A stretch of 15,942 nucleotides of DNA from Alphaproteobacteria bacterium. Its GTDB lineage: Bacteria; Pseudomonadota; Alphaproteobacteria; UBA6184. The notes under the pieces were generated by a model. That model searched no databases and had not been told where the DNA came from. It was given only the letters and a program-made list of their open reading frames with translations. A program made the position numbers and the translations under genes. Below are positions 7,616 through 14,936 of the stretch, piece by piece. Where the stretch lies: contig JAUIKZ010000023.1 in NCBI GenBank assembly GCA_030433125.1, positions 1-15,942 on the forward strand. Direction: 5' to 3'. Numbering within the stretch: the first letter of the stretch is position 1; each line of letters starts with the position of its first letter.

Positions 7616-8884
7616 ATGAACTTAGAAGAGCTAAAATACAAGCCTGTATCTGAACTATTAGAGATGGCAGAAGACCTAGATGTGGAAAACGCGGCGACCT
7701 TTCGGAAACAAGAGCTTATCTTTGCCATTCTTAAAAAGGTGGCAGAAAAGAAGATAGCCATATACGGTGCTGGGGTTTTAGAAGTTTTGCAAGACGGTTT
7801 TGGTTTTTTGCGGTCCCCCGAGGCAAACTATTCTGCGGGACCAGATGATATATATGTTTCGCCCAGTCAGGTGCGTAAATTAGCGCTACGCACGGGCGAC
7901 ACACTGGAAGGGGAGATTCGCGCGCCAAAAGAAGGAGAGCGCTATTTTGCCCTCACTAAAGTAAAAACCGTGAACGGGGGAAAACCCGACAAAGTGAAAC
8001 ACCGTGTGAACTTTGATAACCTCACACCTCTTTACCCTGATAAACACCTTAACTTCGAGTCCGTGGCACGGCAAATGCCCAATGGCCAAAAAGACTTATC
8101 CACCCGTATTATTGACCTTATTGCCCCACTAGGTAAAGGCCAGCGTGCCTTAATTGTTGCACCACCTCGCACGGGTAAAACGGTCATGCTGCAAAACATC
8201 GCCCATGCCATTACCGAAAACTATCCTGACACGGTTTTGATTGTCCTCCTGATAGACGAACGCCCGGAAGAGGTAACAGACATGGCACGCTCAGTAAAAG
8301 GGGAGGTGGTAAGTTCAACCTTTGATGAGCCCGCTCAACGGCATGTACAAGTGGCCGAGATGGTGATCGAAAAGGCCAAGCGCTTGGTGGAGCATAAAAA
8401 GGATGTGGTGATCTTATTGGATTCCATCACCCGCTTGGCGCGCGCCTATAACACCGTGGTGCCCTCTTCAGGTAAAATCCTCACCGGTGGTGTAGATGCC
8501 AATGCCTTACAGCGCCCGAAGCGCTTTTTTGGGGCAGCTCGTAACGTTGAGGAAGGCGGGTCTCTCACCATTATTGCCACGGCGTTGGTGGAAACAGGTT
8601 CTCGTATGGATGAGGTTATTTTCGAGGAATTTAAAGGCACCGGTAACTCTGAGCTTATTTTGGACCGCCGTGTGAGCGACAAGCGTATTTTCCCCGCTAT
8701 TGATATTACACGCTCAGGCACACGTAAGGAAGAGCTATTGGTGGATAAAGCCACGCTCACAAAAATGTGGGTGTTGCGTCGTGTACTCAACCCCATGGGC
8801 ACTGTGGAGGCCATGGAGTTCCTCACCGACAAGTTACGCCACACAAAGAACAACTCCGAGTTCTTTATGGCAATGAATAATTAG
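7616..8884 (+). CDS. rho: Transcription termination factor Rho
   Basis: A 422-residue Rho, close to the 419 residues of E. coli. The N-terminal Rho_N helical domain (about 1-45) is followed by the cold-shock-like RNA-binding domain with the RNP1-type DGFGFLR (60-66), then the RecA-type ATPase. Walker A is APPRTGKT (182-189); VILLDSITRLAR carries Walker B and DERPEEVTDM follows the P-loop region. The hexamer binds C-rich RNA at primary sites, threads it through the ring and uses ATP to release stalled or untranslated transcripts. GGAA at 7607-7610 serves as ribosome binding site. There is no insertion in the N-terminal domain, unlike in some actinobacterial forms. The gene appears monocistronic: it has its own promoter and is followed by hairpins. 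Confidence 0.97.
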   Translation: MNLEELKYKPVSELLEMAEDLDVENAATFRKQELIFAILKKVAEKKIAIYGAGVLEVLQDGFGFLRSPEANYSAGPDDIYVSPSQVRKLALRTGDTLEGEIRAPKEGERYFALTKVKTVNGGKPDKVKHRVNFDNLTPLYPDKHLNFESVARQMPNGQKDLSTRIIDLIAPLGKGQRALIVAPPRTGKTVMLQNIAHAITENYPDTVLIVLLIDERPEEVTDMARSVKGEVVSSTFDEPAQRHVQVAEMVIEKAKRLVEHKKDVVILLDSITRLARAYNTVVPSSGKILTGGVDANALQRPKRFFGAARNVEEGGSLTIIATALVETGSRMDEVIFEEFKGTGNSELILDRRVSDKRIFPAIDITRSGTRKEELLVDKATLTKMWVLRRVLNPMGTVEAMEFLTDKLRHTKNNSEFFMAMNN

Positions 8885-8890
8885 AATGAA

Positions 8891-8911
8891 CCCCGAGCCC
8901 AATGGGCGGGG
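8891..8911 (+). terminator. GC-rich hairpin just after rho
   Basis: CCCC-GA-GCCC, loop AAT, GGGC-GGGG forms 4+4 GC pairs with a 2-nt bulge, 6 nt after the rho stop. It lacks its own T-tract, so it more likely stabilises the mRNA 3' end or works together with the next hairpin. Confidence 0.45.
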
Positions 8912-8914
8912 GGA

Positions 8915-8956
8915 GGTGTTGGCGCATTTAAGGTCGTCAACACCATTCTTCTTAAA
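8915..8956 (+). terminator. Probable terminator of rho: 10-bp stem and T-rich tail
   Basis: GGTGTTGGCG (8915-8924) pairs with CGTCAACACC (8935-8944), including one G-U pair, across a 10-nt loop. ATTCTTCTTAAAT follows, a modest T-rich tail. It separates rho from glyQ. Confidence 0.6.
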
Positions 8957-8983
8957 TAACCTCTGACAACCCGTCCATTCCGC

Positions 8984-9012
8984 TTGTCACTGATGCTCAA
9001 TTAGTGTTAAAT
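8984..9012 (+). promoter_or_regulatory. Probable sigma70-type promoter of glyQS
   Basis: TTGTCA (8984-8989) and TTAAAT (9007-9012) are 17 nt apart, with an expected start near 9019. AAGGA (9031-9035) lies 7 nt before the glyQ ATG. The leader of about 24 nt leaves no room for a T-box or another riboswitch. Confidence 0.5.
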
Positions 9013-9042
9013 TTTCGTAATTATTAGATCAAGGACAATACA

Positions 9043-9912
9043 ATGCATTTTCAAGAGCTTGTTTTTAGGCTACAAGAATTTTGGGGTCAACATGGCTGTG
9101 CCGTGGTCACGCCCTATGATATGGAGATGGGGGCCGGCACCTTCCACCCCGACACCACGCTACGTTCACTCGGACCGATTCCTACAAAGGTAGCCCATGT
9201 GCAACCCTGTCGCCGCCCGGGCGACGGCCGCTATGGGGAAAACCCAAACCGCGTCCAACGTTTTCACCAATTTCAGGTGTTGCTAAAGCCCGCGCCAGCC
9301 GAGGCCCAAGACCTGTTACTTGAGAGTTATAAGTATATTGGGCTTGACCCTGCACGCTACGATATTCGTTTTGTAGAAGATGACTGGGAAAGCCCCACAC
9401 TCGGGGCCTGGGGCCTAGGTTGGGAAGTGTGGTGTAACGGCATGGAAGTAACGCAATACACCTATTTTCAACAAGTGGGGGGGGTGGACTGCGAACTAAC
9501 CTCCGTTGAGTATGCCTATGGCTTAGAGCGTATCGCCATGATTTTGCAAAATGTAGATAGCATTCTAGACATTAACTGGAACGGCAAAGAAGGCCCCGAA
9601 AAAATCACCTGGGGAGACCTCTACAAAGCCAATGAAGTGGAAGCCTCACACTATAATTTTGATGAAGCGGATGTTAAAACGCTTTTCACCCAATTTGACC
9701 GCATCGAAGCCGAAGCCCTGCGGTTGTGTGAACGCGAGCTATCACTGCCAGCCTATGAGCAATGCATAAAAGCCAGCCATATCTTTAACTTGCTTGATGC
9801 CCGGGGTGCCATCAGTGTCACTGAGCGGGCAGCTTATATTCTGCGGGTGCGCACCTTAGCCAAACTTTGTTGTAACAACTATGTAGCCCATACAGTGGCA
9901 AAATATAAATAG
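9043..9912 (+). CDS. glyQ: Glycine--tRNA ligase alpha subunit
   Basis: A 289-residue class II synthetase subunit, normal length for GlyQ. It carries the family motifs YDMEMGAGTFHPDTTLRSLG (25-44), QPCRRPGDGRYGENPNR (54-70), FHQFQV (73-78) and DDWESPTLGAWGLGWEVW, which form the active site that activates glycine and charges tRNA-Gly. The alpha subunit holds catalysis; the beta subunit encoded 8 nt downstream binds tRNA, giving the alpha2beta2 enzyme of most bacteria. A run of eight G at 9477-9484 encodes part of the conserved QQVGGVDC and is in frame. Transcription is probably from the promoter at 8984-9012. Confidence 0.97.
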   Translation: MHFQELVFRLQEFWGQHGCAVVTPYDMEMGAGTFHPDTTLRSLGPIPTKVAHVQPCRRPGDGRYGENPNRVQRFHQFQVLLKPAPAEAQDLLLESYKYIGLDPARYDIRFVEDDWESPTLGAWGLGWEVWCNGMEVTQYTYFQQVGGVDCELTSVEYAYGLERIAMILQNVDSILDINWNGKEGPEKITWGDLYKANEVEASHYNFDEADVKTLFTQFDRIEAEALRLCERELSLPAYEQCIKASHIFNLLDARGAISVTERAAYILRVRTLAKLCCNNYVAHTVAKYK

Positions 9913-9920
9913 GGGGCTTT

Positions 9921-11993
9921 ATGAACACGTTATTTTTTGAAATCTACCAAGAAGAAGTGCCCGCCCGCATGCAGGCAGCGGCTGAAACACAACTTGCTAA
10001 ACTTATTGAGACCTATTTTTGTGGGCTTAATGTTAGTTTTAAGGTGGAAGAAGTGGTCTCTACGCCGCGGCGCCTTGCGGCCCATATTACTGACCTTCCC
10101 TATAAACAACCCGATGAGGCGGTCGAAACCCGCGGGCCAAAAGTGGATGCCCCCGACAAAGCGGTAGCAGGCTTCTTAAACGCAAACAACATCACACGTG
10201 AGGATTGCGAGGTGCGCGAAACCCCAAAGGGCACCTTCTTGTTTTACACTAAACATGTGTTGGGGTTGAGCTTGGAGCACATGGCAGAACAGCTTTTGGA
10301 ATATGTGTTGCAGAACTTTAGCTGGCCCAAATCCATGAAATGGGACCAAGCGGATTTCAAATGGGTGCGACCTGTACGCCAGCTTATATTAAGCCTTAAT
10401 GGTGAACCACTTGTGGGCAAAAACATTATGGGCATCCCTCTTCGAAACTCCACCTTAGGTCACCGTGTGTTAGATGGAGACCAGGTGATTGTGAGTGACT
10501 TCGCCTCTTATAAAGAGACACTTAACAACCACAAAGTGCTTTTCCGCCCCCAGCGCCGGGCCAAAATTCTCAAAGAGCTAGGGGCCTTGTTGGCGGAGCA
10601 TAATGCCTCTAATACGGTGCCAGAGTATTTGCTTGATGAGGTGGTGGGCCTCACAGAATACCCTGTCGTATTAGAAGGGCATATTCCCATTCAGTATATG
10701 GAGTTGCCCCAAGAGCTATTGGTGTCCGCTATGGAGCAACAACAACGCTACTTCCCCATTTACAATCCTTCGGGATGCCTCTTGCCCATGTTTGGGTTTG
10801 CCGCAAATAATCTTGCATCACACCTTGATGACAACGCCTCCGAAGTTATTAGTGGCAACGAAAAAGTGCTTGATGCCCGCTTGTCTGATGGCAGCTTTTA
10901 TTGGGAGGAAGATCAGTCGCGTCCGTTGTATAGTGAGGAAGGCGACTGCTATTATAACCGCTTAGCGCAGGCGCACTACCATAAAGGCCTAGGCACCCTT
11001 CAACAAAAAGCAGATCGTTTGGCAGCCTTGGGTAAAGCTATTAATGAAGAGCTTTCAGCTTGTGCCCCCGCGGAAGTGGAGCTAGCTGCTCGCATGTGTA
11101 AAGGCGACCTGACCTCTGGCGTTGTGTCAGAGTTCCCCAACCTACAGGGCCTGATTGGCTCTTATCTGGCGCAGCACGAAAAGGCAGACCCCATTGTGGC
11201 AAAAGCCATAAGCGAACATTATAAACCACAAGGGGTAGATGACATCTTGCCCGTGTCATTACTGGGGGTTGTGTTAGCCTTAGCCGATAAGGTTGACACC
11301 CTTGTGGGCTTTTATTTGGTGGATGAAAAACCCACCGGCTCGCGTGACCCTTATAGCTTGCGGCGGGCGGCCCTGGGCTTATTAAGAATTCTGCAGGAAT
11401 ACAAATTTGATATCACTCTTGATGTTATGATTCGAGCAGCCTTAACGGTATACAAAAATCAACTAGAGCTCACCTCAAACACCCTGCAAGAAGAGCTGTT
11501 AGCCTTTATATATACACGCTTTGAGCAAATGCAAAAAGACGCGGGCATGCCGGTTGAGCTTGTGAGAGCGGTCACACATAAAAGCTTAAAGGGCATCACA
11601 GTGTATGAAGCCATGATGAACACAAGGCATGTGCAGGCGTTTTTGGCCTCCCCAGAGGGGGCTCAAGTGTTGGGGGTGGTGAAACGCTGCCGGAACATTC
11701 TGCCGGGGGCCTTTTCAGCCAATGCCAACGCCCTAAAGCAGGCCACGGATGAAAAAGATAAAGAGTGCCTGAAGGTGATCCAAAACCTCGCCTCAACATT
11801 AGATAATGCGGAAACAGTGCAAGAAGACCTTCAGCAGTTTGTGCCAGCCGCAAGGTTTATGGAGGGGTATTTAGAGGTTACCACCATTATGGCTGAGGAT
11901 GACAAAACCAAAAACACGCGCCTTAATATGGTGCACCAATTTTATGCGTTGTTTAATGAAATTGTAAAAATTGAATATCTCAATTTGGGGTAG
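9921..11993 (+). CDS. glyS: Glycine--tRNA ligase beta subunit
   Basis: A 690-residue beta subunit of the alpha2beta2 glycyl-tRNA synthetase. The N-terminus FFEIYQEEVPARM, with TPRRLAAHI soon after, is diagnostic. The middle includes KWVRPVRQLILSL, the YHKGLGTLQQKADRL segment (H354 onward) and EFPNLQG (from 404). The LADKVDTLVGFYLVDEKPTG and SRDPYSLRRAALGLLRI motifs sit in the HD-like region. The C-terminal 100 or so residues form the DALR anticodon-binding domain. It binds and positions tRNA-Gly for the GlyQ active site. The AGGGGG over the glyQ stop provides its ribosome binding site. No convincing terminator follows, so read-through into the repeat-protein gene 42 nt downstream is possible. 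Confidence 0.97.
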   Translation: MNTLFFEIYQEEVPARMQAAAETQLAKLIETYFCGLNVSFKVEEVVSTPRRLAAHITDLPYKQPDEAVETRGPKVDAPDKAVAGFLNANNITREDCEVRETPKGTFLFYTKHVLGLSLEHMAEQLLEYVLQNFSWPKSMKWDQADFKWVRPVRQLILSLNGEPLVGKNIMGIPLRNSTLGHRVLDGDQVIVSDFASYKETLNNHKVLFRPQRRAKILKELGALLAEHNASNTVPEYLLDEVVGLTEYPVVLEGHIPIQYMELPQELLVSAMEQQQRYFPIYNPSGCLLPMFGFAANNLASHLDDNASEVISGNEKVLDARLSDGSFYWEEDQSRPLYSEEGDCYYNRLAQAHYHKGLGTLQQKADRLAALGKAINEELSACAPAEVELAARMCKGDLTSGVVSEFPNLQGLIGSYLAQHEKADPIVAKAISEHYKPQGVDDILPVSLLGVVLALADKVDTLVGFYLVDEKPTGSRDPYSLRRAALGLLRILQEYKFDITLDVMIRAALTVYKNQLELTSNTLQEELLAFIYTRFEQMQKDAGMPVELVRAVTHKSLKGITVYEAMMNTRHVQAFLASPEGAQVLGVVKRCRNILPGAFSANANALKQATDEKDKECLKVIQNLASTLDNAETVQEDLQQFVPAARFMEGYLEVTTIMAEDDKTKNTRLNMVHQFYALFNEIVKIEYLNLG

Positions 11994-12035
11994 GCTTTTT
12001 TAACACACAGCTTAGTCGATAATAAGGATAATAAT

Positions 12036-13049
12036 ATGGCTAGCGATGACTATTATGAGGAACCCTATGCGGAAGCCCCCTATGTGGAAGAGGAAGGGGG
12101 CTTTGAGGACAATGGCTATGACGAAGAGCCCCTGCCACCCGCAGAAGGTGAGTTTATAGGCGACGGTTTTCCTCCCGGAGAGTTTCCGCCAGAAGACGAA
12201 TACGACCCCCGCTTTGCTTGCGGCGAATGTGTTGTGAGCAGTTCTGGCCTCTTAGATATGGCAGCTATGGGCCCGCTGGAAATGATGGGGGGCTCACGTA
12301 TGCCAAACTTTCTAACCGACGGCGATGTTTTAATGACCGTGCAAGATTTAGCCGAGGGCCAAGACCCCTTAACAGCGCTAGGCAACTCTACCATCCCCGG
12401 TGTGGGGGAAGCCGCAAATGTTGCCTACGCAGGTCAAGCCATTGCAGAAGGGCAAGACCCCTTGCTAGCGTTAGGGGGGTCTGGGCTGCCGGGGTCGAGC
12501 TGGGCTTATAAGGCTTCGGATGTACAGGTAAGCCTTGAAAATGGCGATGGCTTTTTGGGGGTTGTAGGCGCCGCGGGGCTGCCCGGTGTGAGTGAAGCCG
12601 CCTATCTGGCGAACGACTTTAAATACGCCCTTGATAAGGGCGATGATTTTATAGGCGCGCTGGGGGCCTCTGGCGTTCCGGGGGTGAGCAATGCCGCGCA
12701 GCTGGCGGATAATTATTCTATAGAAAAAAACAAAGGCGTCGATAACCTGGAAGCCATGGCAGAATGCGATATCCCCAAAATAAGTGAGGCTGCTGGGCAA
12801 GCAGTGCGTTTTAATGAAACGGTTGCCAACGGGGGTGATGTGCTAGAAGGGTTTGCGGCCAGTGGCACCCCTCACATTAGTGATCAAGCGGGCGCGGTGG
12901 ATGTGGTGCGCAAACGTATGCAGGAACACGGCGAAGACAGTGTCACGGCTGTAAAAAACTCTGGCCTGCCTATAGACTGGGACCCAGATTTAGCTCCGGA
13001 GGCGGAAGAGGCCCCCGCCAACCACATGTATGATGATGGGGAGGAATAG
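12036..13049 (+). CDS. Acidic protein of eight tandem ~32-residue repeats, unknown function
   Basis: I do not recognise this 337-residue protein as a named family. Residues 1-60 are acidic and rich in Tyr, Pro and Glu (DDYYEEPYAEAPYVEEE opens it), probably disordered. A CGEC motif (C62, C65) follows. Residues 75-319 are seven full repeats and one partial of 31-32 residues, with the approximate pattern G-D/Q-D-x-L-x-A-L-G-x-S-G-L/V-P-G-V-S-x-A-A followed by a helical stretch; the tail is acidic again. There is no signal peptide or membrane segment. AAGGA lies 7 nt before the ATG. The next gene, a VgrG-like spike, starts 2 nt after its stop and also opens with an acidic Tyr-rich segment. It may be a spike-associated adaptor, chaperone or cargo; that is inference from position only. 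Confidence 0.75.
   Translation: MASDDYYEEPYAEAPYVEEEGGFEDNGYDEEPLPPAEGEFIGDGFPPGEFPPEDEYDPRFACGECVVSSSGLLDMAAMGPLEMMGGSRMPNFLTDGDVLMTVQDLAEGQDPLTALGNSTIPGVGEAANVAYAGQAIAEGQDPLLALGGSGLPGSSWAYKASDVQVSLENGDGFLGVVGAAGLPGVSEAAYLANDFKYALDKGDDFIGALGASGVPGVSNAAQLADNYSIEKNKGVDNLEAMAECDIPKISEAAGQAVRFNETVANGGDVLEGFAASGTPHISDQAGAVDVVRKRMQEHGEDSVTAVKNSGLPIDWDPDLAPEAEEAPANHMYDDGEE
12258..12992 (+). repeat. Eight tandem ~32-residue coding repeats
   Basis: Repeat units by residue: 75-105, 106-136, 137-167, 168-199, 200-231, 232-263, 264-295 and a partial 296-319. The first unit is the most degenerate (GPLEMMGGSRMP) and units 2 to 5 the clearest (for example GDDFIGALGASGVPGVS). Conserved positions are Gly-Asp/Gln at the turn, Leu/Phe, a Gly-x-Ser/Ala-Gly-hydrophobic-Pro core, then Ala-Ala. 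The copies have diverged at DNA level, so this is an old protein repeat rather than a recent DNA tandem array. The pattern suggests an alpha-solenoid-like fold. Confidence 0.8.
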
Positions 13050-13051
13050 TA

Positions 13052-14923
13052 ATGGCAAAATGGCGTGATGACCCATATAAAGACCCGTATGTAGAAGACT
13101 CTTATACTGAGGATGAATATGCGGAGCCGGAGCATTACGAGGAACCGTATCAACAAGCCTATGTAGACGAATACCATGAGCTCTATGAGCCCTATGAACC
13201 CTTTTACGATGACTCGGAATATGACCCCTATGGGGAAGAGCTTTACGTTGAAACCTCTTATGCCGAAACGCAAGAAAGCTATGCTTATGTGGAGCAGGCG
13301 TTTCATCACTCCCCCTCATATGCCCCACACCCTAGTGATGAACTTTCGACGCATGAGTTGGCCACCAACGAGTTAGCCGTAGATGAGCTAAGCACCAATG
13401 AGCTCTCTGCTGGGGGGGGCTTTGAGGCAGGGGCGCCGGCTCCTTTTGTTGCAGAAGAACCAGCTCTGCCTCCCGAGTTTGTAGACGGCTTTATGGAGGC
13501 GTTTCGCCCCAAACCACCTGATCGCAAGCCTAAAAACCGGGGCCGACCCATGGCCCCACCTTCCGCGCGCCAGGTGATAGAGGGCGAATATGCTGACATA
13601 CCGCCAGCGGAAGAGGGCCAAGGCATGACAGCTGTAGAAAATCAGCTAAAAAATGCTTGTTGGGTACGGGTGTCACAACTGATGGCGGGTAACGGTTGGG
13701 GCGCCGCCTTTGTGCCCCGTGTGGGGCAAGAGGTAATCATCTCCTTTTTAAACGGTGACCCAGACCAACCTATTATAACGGGCACTGTTTACAACCGAGA
13801 GAACATGCCACCCTTTTATGGTGGGGGAGCGCAGATTGATTTTGAGGGGGATGATGTGCCAGTCCCCGCAGACCTTAACCCTTTTGTGTCGGGGTTTCAA
13901 AGTGTGTCGCAGGGGGGCAATGGCGCAAACATTATTCGGTTTGCAGATAATGAAGGCGCGGAAGAATTCTTTTTAGAAGCCCAAAAAGACATGTTTATTA
14001 ATGTAAAAGATTACATGTGCACCACCGTTGGGGGTGACCATGAATTGACTGTCACCGGTAAGGACTTTTATACCGTAGAACAAGACCAGATGGTGAGTAT
14101 AATGGGGAACCGTGAAACCTTTGTTGAAGGCGGAGAGGCCACCACCGTGGCTTATGATAATTGCTTAACCATCGATGGCTGTTATTGCAAAACAATTGAA
14201 AAATGTGATGACACCTTTATTGCAAACGGAAACAAAACCCTCACCATTGACGCCGGGGATCGTGATGTGACGCTTAACGCGGGGCACGGTATGGCCATGG
14301 ATATGTACTTCCTGGAAAAAGGCATGAAAGACACAACCGTCTCCATGGGGACCCTTTCCACAACCATCTTAACGGGTATGATTGAGGAAAATATTATGTT
14401 GGGGTCGCACTCCTTCTCTATTAACAAAGGAAAGCAAGAAATCGACGTGAAAGGCCGCCGCATGGTAGAAGTCACTGGCCAGGCAGTTTATAACTTTATT
14501 GGTCCCTATAAATTCAGCGCGAAGGGGCCGGTGACGCAGGATATTCTAGGGAACAGCACCACGAACATAACGGGGGCTGCCAAAATTACAGTTAAAGGCC
14601 CGGTTAATTTAAAGGTGGTGGGGCCTGTGAATGTGACATCCACTATGGATATTACCATGAAAGCGGCGAAAACCCTGAACCTGCAAGCTGGTGTCAATAT
14701 CAACCTGAAGGCCGGGAAAAACGTGGTAGCCCAAGGCGGTGTGGGGGCCACCTTGAAAGGCGGGGCGAATGTGAACATTCAAGCGGGGGCCAAACTGGGG
14801 CTGAAGGCCGCCATGTTAAACGCCCAGGCTTCGGGTATGTTGGGCCTGAAAGCCAGTGGTATTGGTAAGTTTGAAGCCGGTGGCATTGCCATGGTCAAGG
14901 GCGCCATGGTGAAAATAAATTAA
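13052..14923 (+). CDS. VgrG/gp5-like spike protein lacking the gp27 hub domain
   Basis: A 623-residue protein in three parts. Residues 1-191 are acidic, Tyr- and Pro-rich and probably disordered (18 Tyr in the first 95), with a pentapeptide repeat at 96-120 and a basic Pro/Arg patch near 152-170. Residues 192-260 match the VgrG/gp5 OB-fold (WVRVSQLMAGNGWGAAFVPR, VGQEVIISFLNGDPDQPI, TGTVYNRENMPP). From about 285 to the end runs a Gly/Val/Thr-rich beta-helix with repeats such as TVTGKDFYTV and LKAGKNVV, ending in MVKIN as many VgrG spikes do. In phage tails and type VI systems this region forms the trimeric membrane-piercing needle. The usual N-terminal gp27-like hub of about 380 residues is absent. 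GGAGG lies 7 nt before the ATG. Spike identity is firm; the parent apparatus is not shown. Confidence 0.85.
   Translation: MAKWRDDPYKDPYVEDSYTEDEYAEPEHYEEPYQQAYVDEYHELYEPYEPFYDDSEYDPYGEELYVETSYAETQESYAYVEQAFHHSPSYAPHPSDELSTHELATNELAVDELSTNELSAGGGFEAGAPAPFVAEEPALPPEFVDGFMEAFRPKPPDRKPKNRGRPMAPPSARQVIEGEYADIPPAEEGQGMTAVENQLKNACWVRVSQLMAGNGWGAAFVPRVGQEVIISFLNGDPDQPIITGTVYNRENMPPFYGGGAQIDFEGDDVPVPADLNPFVSGFQSVSQGGNGANIIRFADNEGAEEFFLEAQKDMFINVKDYMCTTVGGDHELTVTGKDFYTVEQDQMVSIMGNRETFVEGGEATTVAYDNCLTIDGCYCKTIEKCDDTFIANGNKTLTIDAGDRDVTLNAGHGMAMDMYFLEKGMKDTTVSMGTLSTTILTGMIEENIMLGSHSFSINKGKQEIDVKGRRMVEVTGQAVYNFIGPYKFSAKGPVTQDILGNSTTNITGAAKITVKGPVNLKVVGPVNVTSTMDITMKAAKTLNLQAGVNINLKAGKNVVAQGGVGATLKGGANVNIQAGAKLGLKAAMLNAQASGMLGLKASGIGKFEAGGIAMVKGAMVKIN
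13337..13411 (+). repeat. Five tandem pentapeptide repeats in the spike head
   Basis: Residues 96-120 read DELST-HELAT-NELAV-DELST-NELSA, five copies of x-E-L-A/S-x. Codons differ between copies, so the repeat is kept at protein level. It lies between the Tyr-rich head and the Pro-rich linker. Confidence 0.8.
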
Positions 14924-14936
14924 AAAAGGAACAGCC

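Noticed and set aside
11968..11986. AAATTGA/TCAATTT inverted repeat near the end of glyS as a terminator
   Set aside because: The stem is almost all A-T, lies inside the coding sequence, and is 9 nt away from the T-run, so it would be a very weak terminator.
12884..13328. Long minus-strand frames across the repeat-protein/spike junction
   Set aside because: Both plus-strand genes here have strong ribosome binding sites and family features. The minus frames have no recognisable motif and mirror biased Tyr/Glu/Pro codons.
13412..13419. Run of eight G in the spike gene, at the junction of the head and linker, as a phase-variation tract
   Set aside because: An equally long G8 run occurs at 9477-9484 inside the essential glyQ, so such runs seem to come from GGG-rich Gly codon use here. 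Slippage would need population data to show.
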